Assembly (NCBI GenBank): GCA_002495055.1
Contig: DADR01000072.1
Location: forward strand, 7,829-36,863
Reading direction: 5' to 3'
Source: Methanoregula sp. UBA247
Lineage (GTDB): Archaea > Halobacteriota > Methanomicrobia > Methanomicrobiales > Methanospirillaceae
DNA: 29,035 bases
Positions 14,928 to 23,178 of this stretch are shown here, in pieces. A program made the translations under genes and the position numbers. The notes under the pieces were generated by a model. That model was not told the DNA's origin and ran no database searches. It saw only the letters and a list, made by a program, of their open reading frames with translations. The stretch's first letter is position 1; every line of letters begins with the position of its first letter.

Positions 14928-14966
14928 TTAACCGGTACATGAGATCAGGTCTCAATTCCTCTTGTT

Positions 14967-16403
14967 TCAATAGGCTCTCCCGACTAGGGTGGCTTTGCCT
15001 GGTTTCCCGCATTCGATACAGGTACCCTCTGTAGCCGGAACATATCGCGAACGAACATCGGTACCCAGTATACTTGCGTTTGTTTTTGTCTCAATTGCAT
15101 CACCACATTCCCGTTGCTGGCACCAGTGAACAACCGCGACATTACCCCCTTCAAGCGTACTGGTGAGATCCGCGACAGAGGATGCCGTACAGAGGTGAGA
15201 CTTCGTATGTTCTTCGGCTCGGGCACGGATCGTATCAGCGATCTCGCCAAACACACGGGAAACACCATCTGTAATGGCAGCGAGTTCAATGGGTTTTTTC
15301 TGACCTGTTCGTGTCACGGCCATAACCTGTCCTGCGTCAAGGTCCCTGGGTCCTAATTCGAGCCGGAGCGGGACACCACGGAGTTCCCACCAGTAATATT
15401 TCGCTCCGGGACGCATATCCCGGGTGTCAAGTTTCACCCGGAAACCAGCGGAAGTGAGATCATCAAACAGTTTGTTTGCTGCAGCCATGACATCTTCGTG
15501 GCGTTTCCCAATGGTTATCGGGACGATCACTGCCTGAATGGTTGCAACTGCAGGGGGCAGGATGAGTCCCTTGTCATCGCCATGGATACTGATCAGGGCT
15601 GCAATCGAGCGCTCTGAAATACCATAACAGGTCTGTTGCGCGAACTTCTGCTCACCGTTTTTATCCTCATAGGTAATGTTGAACGTCCTGGAAAAATGAT
15701 CGCCGAGGTGGTGCACGGTGCCGATCTGGAGTGTTTTACCGTTTGGCATGATAGCATCAACCGCGATCGTATAATCGGCGCCGGGGAACTTGTCCCAGTC
15801 CGGGCGTTTTGATACAAGGGTCGGTATGCAGAGCCCGTCATAGAATTCACGGTAGAGCCGGATTGCCTCCTCGACTTGTGCTTCTGCTTCCTCCCATGTT
15901 GCATGAACGGTGTGGGCTTCCTTAAAGGAGGTGATTTCCCTTAAACGGATAAGCGGGCGGGTCTGTTTCGTTTCGTACCGGAACGTGTTTACAATCTGGT
16001 AATATTTTATGGGTAAATCAGCGTGAGAGCGGATCCAAAGGGCATACATGGGATATATAGCGGTCTCGCTTGTCGGGCGGAGAGCCAGCTTCACTTCAAG
16101 AGGGGTTGTCCCGCCGTGCGTCACCCAGTACACTTCTTCTTCGAATCCTTTGATATGCTCGGCCTCCTTCATGAATTCCTGTTCAGGAATCAGAAGGGGA
16201 AAAAGGGTTTCCTGGTGATCGCGGTCAAGGAGATCACGAAGTCTCTGGTATACATGTTTGCGTATTGCAAAACCGTAGGGAAACCAGACATACAGCCCCT
16301 TGACCGGATAGCGGACATCCATAATATCCGCCCTCCATAACAGATCATTATACCATGCAGAAAAGTCTTGTTTTAACGGCAGGGAGCCCGTGTCATCGTC
16401 CAT
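14967..16403 (-). CDS. proS: Prolyl-tRNA synthetase, archaeal/eukaryal type
   Basis: 478 aa, the usual length of the archaeal form without the bacterial editing insert. It charges tRNA-Pro with proline. Class II motifs are visible: motif 2 region FRYETKQTRPLIRLREITSF, LRPTSETAIYP for ATP and proline binding, and motif 3 near GDDKGLILPP. An anticodon-binding domain follows, then a C-terminal zinc-binding part (CQQREC and CIECG) ending in GRAY; the terminal Tyr is a family feature. GAGG lies 9 nt before the ATG. The SpoIIM-like gene ends 12 nt upstream, so the order DUF63, SpoIIM-like, proS forms a probable operon. Confidence 0.97.
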   Translation of the reverse strand: MDDDTGSLPLKQDFSAWYNDLLWRADIMDVRYPVKGLYVWFPYGFAIRKHVYQRLRDLLDRDHQETLFPLLIPEQEFMKEAEHIKGFEEEVYWVTHGGTTPLEVKLALRPTSETAIYPMYALWIRSHADLPIKYYQIVNTFRYETKQTRPLIRLREITSFKEAHTVHATWEEAEAQVEEAIRLYREFYDGLCIPTLVSKRPDWDKFPGADYTIAVDAIMPNGKTLQIGTVHHLGDHFSRTFNITYEDKNGEQKFAQQTCYGISERSIAALISIHGDDKGLILPPAVATIQAVIVPITIGKRHEDVMAAANKLFDDLTSAGFRVKLDTRDMRPGAKYYWWELRGVPLRLELGPRDLDAGQVMAVTRTGQKKPIELAAITDGVSRVFGEIADTIRARAEEHTKSHLCTASSVADLTSTLEGGNVAVVHWCQQRECGDAIETKTNASILGTDVRSRYVPATEGTCIECGKPGKATLVGRAY

Positions 16404-16415
16404 GAATCAGATCCT

Positions 16416-16982
16416 CTAAGCTACTAAATGTATGATAACAGGCGTAATAAAAGCCTCGATAAAGGCGGCGATTGCGACGAGTGGTAATACGTAACGTATG
16501 AATGTCCGGCCAAATTTCTGTGCATCTTCTGCAGCATCTGCTCCGTTGTACCATTCTGCAATAAGTGACTGGGCGAGCAGGATTCCCAGTGCCCCGGAAA
16601 GGATGAATGCAGGAATCTCAAAGATCCCGTGGGGCAAAATCGCTGCAGCGACAAATACGGCAGAGTGATCCTTGGCCACGATTTCCATGATCGCTCCTAT
16701 CATAATACCATTCAGGCTCATGATGAATATCGTGAGAATACCAAACGAAGCCCCTCCTAAAAAAAGGAGGATGCACGCCTCAAGATTGTTAAAGAAGAGC
16801 TTCACAAAGATATCCGGGGACTCTTTTCCCTGTATCTGGTCCGCGACTTCTTTTTCAAACAGATTCATCAGGTTTTCACCGATTTCCGGATTCTGCATTG
16901 TTCCAACCCATCCGACGGTGATCGTAGCAAAAAAGAGGAGAAATGTGACAATAATCGCGTTATGCAGCTTAGTATCAGACAT
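16416..16982 (-). CDS. SpoIIM/DUF95-type integral membrane protein
   Basis: 188 aa with about five membrane helices: residues about 8-28, 65-92, 105-125, 127-142 and 165-187. The family signature FFNNLEACILLFLGGASFG, then SLNGIMIGAI and LPHGIFEIPAF, is clear. The family is named for Bacillus SpoIIM but is widespread in archaea, where its role is unknown. The start overlaps the end of the DUF63 gene by 8 nt, indicating coupled translation. Confidence 0.88.
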   Translation of the reverse strand: MSDTKLHNAIIVTFLLFFATITVGWVGTMQNPEIGENLMNLFEKEVADQIQGKESPDIFVKLFFNNLEACILLFLGGASFGILTIFIMSLNGIMIGAIMEIVAKDHSAVFVAAAILPHGIFEIPAFILSGALGILLAQSLIAEWYNGADAAEDAQKFGRTFIRYVLPLVAIAAFIEAFITPVIIHLVA

Positions 16983-17841
16983 ATAATACCATCCGTGTCA
17001 TATCCCGGATTCCCGGAGCCAGACCAACGACGATCATGGCTAGCAGGACGAGATGCCAGAATGCGGGATTGGCCTCTTTACGGTAGAGCTCCATGATATA
17101 GATTGCCGGGAAGAGCACAACAAGTTTCAACGGGAACATGACAAATGCGGTATGGGTCAGCTCAATAAGACCGGAACCTACAACGTGTTGTTCGATATAC
17201 TGAACAGAGGGGTGAAGCTCGATTCCATAGCTTGTCGCACTTGCATCCAGCAGCTGACCAAACAGGAGAGTAAGGTAGAGTGGATTGGTCACGTATTTCC
17301 ACCCGAGCAGGTAACGCATACAAGCCCATACCAGCAGAGTAGCGATGATCGCCATGAAAGGGATAATACCGAGGATAAAGAGGTCGACATGGGCATGATT
17401 TATCCCCCAGGCAAACAGGACAAGCGAAACGACAAACGCGGACATTATGCCAGCGATCGCGTAAAATGTGAGAATATCCTTTGTAAATCCTTTCAGGGTC
17501 AGGGAGCGGGAGAGAAACAGCATCGTAATGGTAAAAAAAAAGAGTACGAAGTAGATGAGCGGGGTTACGAGCAAAAACTGGAAGTCTCCCGTGATCATGC
17601 CGGTATCCTGTACGACCCGCAATACCCCCCCGAGAATGACATAGGGGAGTGTAGCAATGATAAATCTGGAATCAATAGTAAACCCGATGTCAGAAAGCCA
17701 CGTGGATTGCGACATCCAGCGATATAATAAATATACGGCGATGACCAGGATTATCGCGTACGAGACTGTATCGACTATGTTATAGGATTGCCCAAGCCTG
17801 ATGGGATCGATGTAATATTTGTATATGAAATCACTAATCAT
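16975..17841 (-). CDS. DUF63 family integral membrane protein
   Basis: 288 aa with about eight hydrophobic segments. The opening FIYKYYIDPI, followed by YNIVDTVSYAIILVIAVYLL, and the later GGVLRVVQDTGMI and QLLDASATSYGIEL are typical of archaeal DUF63 (COG2155) proteins. Function is unknown; the location is the cytoplasmic membrane. The ATG (17839-17841) is only 2 nt from the divergent G1P dehydrogenase start. A TATA-like TAATTTTATT on the reverse strand (about 17867-17876) would place transcription start at or next to the ATG, giving a leaderless mRNA. It overlaps the next gene by 8 nt. Confidence 0.9.
   Translation of the reverse strand: MISDFIYKYYIDPIRLGQSYNIVDTVSYAIILVIAVYLLYRWMSQSTWLSDIGFTIDSRFIIATLPYVILGGVLRVVQDTGMITGDFQFLLVTPLIYFVLFFFTITMLFLSRSLTLKGFTKDILTFYAIAGIMSAFVVSLVLFAWGINHAHVDLFILGIIPFMAIIATLLVWACMRYLLGWKYVTNPLYLTLLFGQLLDASATSYGIELHPSVQYIEQHVVGSGLIELTHTAFVMFPLKLVVLFPAIYIMELYRKEANPAFWHLVLLAMIVVGLAPGIRDMTRMVLYV
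17819..17828 (+). promoter_or_regulatory. TATA-like element of the G1P dehydrogenase gene, inside DUF63 coding
   Basis: TTGTATATGA is centred about 22-25 nt before the ATG at 17844, implying a leaderless transcript. It lies within the first codons of the divergent DUF63 gene. Confidence 0.5.
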
Positions 17842-17843
17842 CC

Positions 17844-18932
17844 ATGATCAGAATGAGCGCAGATGCAATAAAATTACTGAAACCGAAAGTTTTTGACAAG
17901 TCCAAATGGATGCAGCTGCCACGAGATGTTGTTATCGGCCATGATGTGTTCGGGCAGATCCCCTCAATCTGTGAAGATCTCAAACTCGGTACAACTGCAC
18001 TCATGATATCCGGCAAGGGTACCATGGGTCTCGCCGGGAAAAAAGTCCTCGGGATACTCAAAAATAACTATACCGTGAAACCATTTATTGCAGAAGAGAT
18101 CAGCATTCCCATCATTACGAAGGCTCAAAAATCTGCGGCAGGGATGGACTTTGTACTGGGAATCGGTGGAGGACGGGTGATCGATACAGCGAAAATAGTC
18201 TCCTATAATCTCGACCTCCCGTTTATTTCTATTCCCACCGCGGCATCACATGATGGTATTGCCTCGTCCCGTGCCTCGGTGCCTACTGTTGAAGGGCATG
18301 CATCACTGGATGCCCAACCCCCCATTGCGATTGTCGCTGATACGGGTATCATTGCTTCCGCCCCTCACCGGCTCCTTGCTGCCGGGTGTGCGGATGTGAT
18401 CTCCAATTACACTGCGATCCTGGACTGGGAGCTCGCCCACCGGGTAAAAGGAGAGCCGATGAGCGAGTACGCTATAGCGCTCTCGAAAATGACTGCTGAG
18501 ATCCTGGTAAAAAATGCCCACCTGATAAAACCACATCAGGAACAGTCCGCGTGGTTCGTCATAAAAGCGCTTGTGTCCAGTGGAGTCGCGATGAGTATCG
18601 CAGGTTCATCCCGTCCTGCAAGCGGAGGTGAACATAAGTTTTCCCATGCGCTCGATAAACTCGCACCAGGTAAGGCGCTCCATGGCGAGAGTTGTGGTAT
18701 CGGGACCATTATTTCCATGTACCTTCATGGTGGGGACTGGAGGGGTATCCGTGCCTCACTGAAATGTATCGGCGCACCAGTAACCCCTGCTGAGTTAGGT
18801 ATTGATGATGCAATTGCCGTTGAGGCGCTTCTCAAGGCAAAAACTATTCGTCCGGAGCGCTTCACAATATTCGATATGGGGTTGACGCGTGAATCAGCAC
18901 AGAGTCTCATACAGATGCTGTACAGGGAATAA
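17844..18932 (+). CDS. egsA: sn-glycerol-1-phosphate dehydrogenase [NAD(P)+]
   Basis: 362 aa, normal for the family. It reduces dihydroxyacetone phosphate to sn-glycerol-1-phosphate, the backbone of archaeal ether lipids, and so marks the genome as archaeal. The nucleotide-binding GIGGGRVIDTAK (about residues 110-121), SIPTAASHDGIASSRAS, and the zinc-ligand regions GGEHKFSHALD and LHGESCGIG are all visible. An ATG at 17853 is an alternative start. Transcription is divergent from the DUF63 gene with only 2 nt between start codons. The UPF0179 gene follows after 11 nt. Confidence 0.97.
   Translation: MIRMSADAIKLLKPKVFDKSKWMQLPRDVVIGHDVFGQIPSICEDLKLGTTALMISGKGTMGLAGKKVLGILKNNYTVKPFIAEEISIPIITKAQKSAAGMDFVLGIGGGRVIDTAKIVSYNLDLPFISIPTAASHDGIASSRASVPTVEGHASLDAQPPIAIVADTGIIASAPHRLLAAGCADVISNYTAILDWELAHRVKGEPMSEYAIALSKMTAEILVKNAHLIKPHQEQSAWFVIKALVSSGVAMSIAGSSRPASGGEHKFSHALDKLAPGKALHGESCGIGTIISMYLHGGDWRGIRASLKCIGAPVTPAELGIDDAIAVEALLKAKTIRPERFTIFDMGLTRESAQSLIQMLYRE
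17867..17876 (-). promoter_or_regulatory. TATA-like element of the DUF63 operon, inside the dehydrogenase coding sequence
   Basis: On the reverse strand a TAATTTTATT-like box is centred about 30 nt before the DUF63 ATG. It coincides with codons about 8-11 of the G1P dehydrogenase. Confidence 0.45.
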
Positions 18933-18943
18933 GGAGTTGTTCT

Positions 18944-19390
18944 ATGGCAGAAGCAAAAACAAAAGTGACGCTGATCGGTACGGTACTGGCGAAACAGGGT
19001 GTTGAGTTCATCTACGAAGGCGAAGTTGCCGTCTGTGATGCCTGTAAAGTAAAAAAGGCGTGCAATAACCTTCAGATAGGCCGGAAATACCGGATTGTAT
19101 CCGTCCGGACAACTCATCACGAATGCATGGTACATCTCAATGGAACAACCGCTGTAGAGGTTGTGGATGCCCCGGTCACGGCACTTATAAACGCAGATAT
19201 GGCCATCCTTAATTCAAAGATCAAGCTTGAACTATCCTGCAACAAGACCGATTGCCGGAGCTACCCGTTTTGCCACCCGGATGGCGTTGTGCAGGGAGAG
19301 AAGTATATCATATCTGCAATACAGGGAAATACATCCGACATCTGCGAGAAGGGCCGGGCATTGAAGCTTGTTGATATTAAGCCAGCATAA
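18944..19390 (+). CDS. UPF0179 family protein
   Basis: 148 aa. Cys-rich archaeal protein with CDACKVKKAC (about 31-40), HHEC, and CNKTDCRSYPFC (about 99-110), followed by a final Cys near 130. The pattern suggests a metal or Fe-S site, but the family function is unknown. AAGGAG lies 7 nt before the ATG, 11 nt after the G1P dehydrogenase stop, so the two are probably one operon. Confidence 0.9.
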   Translation: MAEAKTKVTLIGTVLAKQGVEFIYEGEVAVCDACKVKKACNNLQIGRKYRIVSVRTTHHECMVHLNGTTAVEVVDAPVTALINADMAILNSKIKLELSCNKTDCRSYPFCHPDGVVQGEKYIISAIQGNTSDICEKGRALKLVDIKPA

Positions 19391-19602
19391 TTGTTCCATC
19401 AACACAAGGCGTCAAAAAAACACGGGGTCATCCATTTTCTGCGGTAATTACGTCTATCCCTCTTACCCCATCTGACGGTTTCCAGTATGTATATTGTCAG
19501 GTAAATTTTCCTGCAGTAACGTCTCCCTGGTGGTGTGACACTCCTTACCATTGTGCCCGCATAACAGTTTTTTATTATGACTGACACCTCATTAACTACT
19601 GC

Positions 19603-20355
19603 ATGAAAGAGGATACCCGGTGGAAACTTGTTGCAGGGATTGGACTGGTTACGCTATCCCTTGTGCTTTATACTGCTCATTACCTGATTTTTCATGATGA
19701 GCATCACTTGTTCATTTTTTTTACCGGTGATATTGCATTTATCCCGATCGAGGTGCTGGTTGTCAGTCTCATCATTGACCAGATGCTTGAATCACGGGAG
19801 AAGCAACAGCGGCTGGAGAAGCTGAACATGGTTATCGGGACCTTCTTTTCAACAGTCGGAACCCCGCTTCTCGCACAACTCGCCCGGGCGGATACTTCTC
19901 TTGACAGTGTTAAACAGCGACTCGTTATCGGGGCTGACTGGCGAAAAGAGATGTTCAGTGATGTTCAGGATTGCCTCAATACCTATACATGCAGTGTCGG
20001 ATTTACCCGTGTCGATGGACAAAATCTGCGTGAGTATCTTATCAGCCAGGAGGACTTTTTACTACGGCTCGTCGAAAATCCGATGGTCTTTGAGCATGAA
20101 TCGTTCACCGATCTCATCCTTGCACTTAACCACCTGACCGAAGAGCTGAAGGCACGGGGGGACCTCACATCACTGCCCCCTGCCGATGTCAGTCATCTCA
20201 CCAATGATACCAGGCGTGTGTATACGCAGCTGATTCGTGAGTGGGTGAAATATATGGAATACCTCAATCTGCATTACCCGTATCTCTTCAGTCTTGCGAT
20301 GCGTAAAAATCCCTTTGACGCATCTGCATCGGTTGTCGTGAAGCAGGAAACCTGA
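19603..20355 (+). CDS. Membrane protein with two N-terminal helices and cytoplasmic helical domain, unknown function
   Basis: 250 aa. Two hydrophobic helices (residues about 8-29 and 37-60) form a hairpin, with a short loop rich in His (HDEHHLF). Then comes a charged, mostly helical soluble domain starting with IDQMLESREKQQRLEKLNMV (a short coiled coil). No enzyme motif is seen, and I do not recognise a family. A TATA-like TTTTTATTAT at about 19567-19576 predicts a start near the ATG. The last 68 nt overlap the 3' end of the convergent ADP-ribosylglycohydrolase frame. Confidence 0.75.
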   Translation: MKEDTRWKLVAGIGLVTLSLVLYTAHYLIFHDEHHLFIFFTGDIAFIPIEVLVVSLIIDQMLESREKQQRLEKLNMVIGTFFSTVGTPLLAQLARADTSLDSVKQRLVIGADWRKEMFSDVQDCLNTYTCSVGFTRVDGQNLREYLISQEDFLLRLVENPMVFEHESFTDLILALNHLTEELKARGDLTSLPPADVSHLTNDTRRVYTQLIREWVKYMEYLNLHYPYLFSLAMRKNPFDASASVVVKQET

Positions 20356-21274
20356 CAGTTATCCTTTTTTTAAGTACTTCAGCAGCATAGTGCTCCTGGC
20401 AGGTCCAGAGCTGGTCTGCGCAGTGGAGGATATGTTCGTAGTCCTCAAGATCCCGTCTCCACCTGTTTGGGATTGCATCAAGCTCCCAGTATGCCCCGGC
20501 CAGTGCACCGCAGCAGGCACCTGCCGTGTCAGTATCCCCCCCGAGATTAATTGCCGACAGGATTGCGGTTTCAAAGGTGTACGCATTCATAAAGCAGGAG
20601 AGGGCTGCATGCGAACAGAGCACTGCGTCCAGCGAGGCAACCGGAGTATACTCCGTGTAGTTTCCCAGTATTCTATGCACTTCCGGATTCGTACACAGGG
20701 AACGTGCATGACGGTATGCTGCATTTTTTGAAACACCGCGGCACATGTCACTTACCATCACGTTCAGCCAGGCAGAACAGTGTGCGGGGACCGGATCATA
20801 GTGCGTGAGTTGTGAGCACCTGAGACTCACCTCATAAACATACGGCATGGGATAGAAGATACCGACAGGAAATCCCCGCATGACACTCCCGTTGCTCCGG
20901 CTGCCATGCCGTCGTTTGTGCACGAGCCAGGCAGCCTGGTGCGGCAGGGTGCCCGATTTGACCAATGCGAAGAATGCAGAAGATGTCGGACCATACCATT
21001 CCGGACGTTTTTCGTACCCGCAAAGTAACCGCAATATAAGGTCTTTTTGGTTGAATTCCCCGCATGCAGCGAGCGATTCCGCGACAGCAACTGCCTGTAT
21101 TGTATCGTCAGTAATCGCACCTTTTTTCCGGAAATGCCGCCCTCCGGGAAGCATTTCTGTCACCCAAGCCTCGCGCTGGGCAGATCCTTCAATGGGCGCA
21201 CCCAATGCGTCCCCAATTGCCAGCCCAACAAGCGATCCGGCTGCCCGCAGCTTTCCAGATATAAATTTCACCAA
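20288..21274 (-). CDS. ADP-ribosylglycohydrolase family protein
   Basis: 328 aa. The family removes ADP-ribose from proteins or small molecules using two Mg ions. Metal and ligand motifs are visible: LAIGDALGAPIEG (about 18-30), ITDDT (54-58), NGSVMRGFPVG in the middle, and NLGGDTDTAGACCGALAG (about 243-260). The catalytic Asp set is present. The last 20 or so residues (after AAEVLKK) are low in conservation signs and arise from antisense of the neighbouring gene. An A7 run on the coding strand (20365-20371) precedes them, and with A6 the frame would end at once as KKG-stop. The true C-terminus may therefore be near 20357. The start lies 51 nt from the divergent UPF0058 gene. Confidence 0.88.
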   Translation of the reverse strand: MVKFISGKLRAAGSLVGLAIGDALGAPIEGSAQREAWVTEMLPGGRHFRKKGAITDDTIQAVAVAESLAACGEFNQKDLILRLLCGYEKRPEWYGPTSSAFFALVKSGTLPHQAAWLVHKRRHGSRSNGSVMRGFPVGIFYPMPYVYEVSLRCSQLTHYDPVPAHCSAWLNVMVSDMCRGVSKNAAYRHARSLCTNPEVHRILGNYTEYTPVASLDAVLCSHAALSCFMNAYTFETAILSAINLGGDTDTAGACCGALAGAYWELDAIPNRWRRDLEDYEHILHCADQLWTCQEHYAAEVLKKRITVRFPASRQPMQMRQRDFYASQD

Positions 21275-21325
21275 AAAGGTATATGTGCATCATAAGAAAA
21301 AGAATCAGTTGGAGAAGGTGATAGT

Positions 21326-21592
21326 GTGCAAAAGGAAGAATTGCTGCATTTACACATGTTGATGATTCACATCAAAAAATACTATGAAGGCATCACCAGT
21401 GAAGAAATCGGTACCAAACGATATAATTCTCTTGAAATTTCTCCTGTCCATATTCATAAGGACAAGAAAGCCCACAAGGATGCTCTTCTCACGCTGGGAG
21501 ATGAGATTGTGACCCATATCCACGGGCGTCAGATTCCTGTGGTGAACTATTCTTCAGAGACTGCATCCACCAAAGCTGCAGCCGAACATTAA
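21326..21592 (+). CDS. UPF0058 family protein
   Basis: 88 aa starting at GTG 21326, preceded by GAAGGTGAT (Shine-Dalgarno-like). The protein opens MQKEELLHLHMLMIHIKKYY and carries SPVHIHKDKKAHKDALLTLG, characteristic of archaeal UPF0058. It is small, helical and soluble with an unstructured tail. Function is unknown. The elp3 gene starts 8 nt downstream, so it is likely the first gene of the large information-processing run. Confidence 0.88.
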   Translation: MQKEELLHLHMLMIHIKKYYEGITSEEIGTKRYNSLEISPVHIHKDKKAHKDALLTLGDEIVTHIHGRQIPVVNYSSETASTKAAAEH

Positions 21593-21600
21593 ATTTTGTC

Positions 21601-23178
21601 ATGGATGAGGAGCTGGTGTTCCGGGAGATGATCTCCCGCATCCTTACCCTTCAGCCAGGTGACGACGCAATCGTCGCAGTGAAGATAGATCTTTGCCGGA
21701 AGTACGGTCTCTCTGCGGTTCCAAAAAACTCTGCACTCCTTGCGGCATCTTTGCCACACGATCGTGAGATCCTCAGGAAAATCCTGCTCGTGAAACCCAC
21801 ACGGACTCTTTCGGGAGTAGCTCCTGTCGCGGTGATGACATCACCGGCTCCCTGCCCGCACGGCAAATGCCTTCCGTGTCCGGGAGGACCCGACCACCCG
21901 TATAAATCGCCGCAAAGCTACACGGGAGAGGAGCCGGCTGCATTGCGGGCACGGGAGCACTCCTATGACCCGTTCGCGCAGGTACATGCCCGGCTCGAAC
22001 AGTTCGAACTCCTCGGGCACCGTGTGGACAAGGTGGAGCTGATTGTCATGGGCGGGACGATGACCGCACGAACACCGGAATATCAGGAGCAGTTTGTATC
22101 GCGCTGCATTGAAGCAATGAACACTTACCCTGGTGGCACAGCAGCTGCAGAGTCATTCGATGTGGAAGCTGTACAGGAAGGCAATGAAACATCTGCCATC
22201 CGTTGCGTTGCGATCACGTTCGAAACCCGCCCGGACTGGTGCAGGCGTGATCATGTGGAACGGATGTTGCATCTTGGTGTTACCAAAGTAGAACTTGGTG
22301 TTCAGCATGTCGATGATACTATCCTGTCATATAACCGTCGGGGGTGTACCGTCGCAGATACCGTTGAAGCAAATACCCTCCTCCGTGACACGGGTATGAA
22401 AGTGGGTTTTCATATGATGCCCAACCTTCCCGGTTCGACTATTGACATGGATAAAAAAATGTTCGAGACCCTCTTTACTGATCCCCGTTTCATGCCGGAT
22501 TTCCTCAAAATATATCCTACCCTCGTAACCCCGGGCTCTGAAATCGAAGAGCACTGGAAACGGGGTGTATACCTGCCCTACCCGGAGGAGGATATGATTG
22601 ATCTCGTGGCATATGCAAAGTCGCTTATTCCGGAGTATACCCGCCTCCAGCGAATCCAGCGTGATATCCCGGCAAAACTGATAGTTGCCGGTTCCCGTCA
22701 TTCCAATTTCAGGCAGCTTGCACAGGAGCGGCTGAAAGCAACCGGCAGGCATTGTCGTTGTATACGGTGCCGGGAGATAGGACGACTTCCCTCCATCGCA
22801 GGATCAGAAATCCGTGTTTTGAAATATCTCTGTTGCGGGGGACAGGAGCACTTCATCTCTGTCGTTGCCGGCGATTCATTAATCGGGTTTACCCGGCTCA
22901 GGTTCCCTTCCCGCGTAAACAGTCCTGAGCTCGATAATGCCGCGCTCCTTCGGGAGCTCCATGTATACGGGAGTCTTGTACCGGTGGGGAAAGATGCCGA
23001 ATCTGAAGAATGGCAACACCGTAATTATGGAAAAGCGCTCATTTCCCGGGCAGAGGAGATCACCCGGGAGGCAGGTTTCTCCCGACTTGCCATTATGAGT
23101 GGTATTGGTGTCCGTCCCTATTACCGGAGACAGGGCTATGAACGCATAGGGCCTTATATGATTAAGGAACTGCTATGA
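21601..23178 (+). CDS. elp3: Elp3 tRNA uridine-34 carboxymethyl-forming radical SAM/acetyltransferase
   Basis: 525 aa. Archaeal Elp3 acts alone to modify the wobble uridine of tRNA using acetyl-CoA and S-adenosylmethionine. A radical SAM domain holds CPHGKCLPCPGG (Cys85, 90 and 93 bind the 4Fe-4S cluster), then VELIVMGGTMTARTPEYQ, ITFETRPDW and KVELGVQHVDD. A zinc-type HCRCIRCREIG segment (about 380-390) links to a C-terminal GNAT acetyltransferase with RELHVYGSLVPVG and NYGKALISRAEEI. Length is normal. The last codons overlap priS by 4 nt (ATGA). Confidence 0.96.
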   Translation: MDEELVFREMISRILTLQPGDDAIVAVKIDLCRKYGLSAVPKNSALLAASLPHDREILRKILLVKPTRTLSGVAPVAVMTSPAPCPHGKCLPCPGGPDHPYKSPQSYTGEEPAALRAREHSYDPFAQVHARLEQFELLGHRVDKVELIVMGGTMTARTPEYQEQFVSRCIEAMNTYPGGTAAAESFDVEAVQEGNETSAIRCVAITFETRPDWCRRDHVERMLHLGVTKVELGVQHVDDTILSYNRRGCTVADTVEANTLLRDTGMKVGFHMMPNLPGSTIDMDKKMFETLFTDPRFMPDFLKIYPTLVTPGSEIEEHWKRGVYLPYPEEDMIDLVAYAKSLIPEYTRLQRIQRDIPAKLIVAGSRHSNFRQLAQERLKATGRHCRCIRCREIGRLPSIAGSEIRVLKYLCCGGQEHFISVVAGDSLIGFTRLRFPSRVNSPELDNAALLRELHVYGSLVPVGKDAESEEWQHRNYGKALISRAEEITREAGFSRLAIMSGIGVRPYYRRQGYERIGPYMIKELL

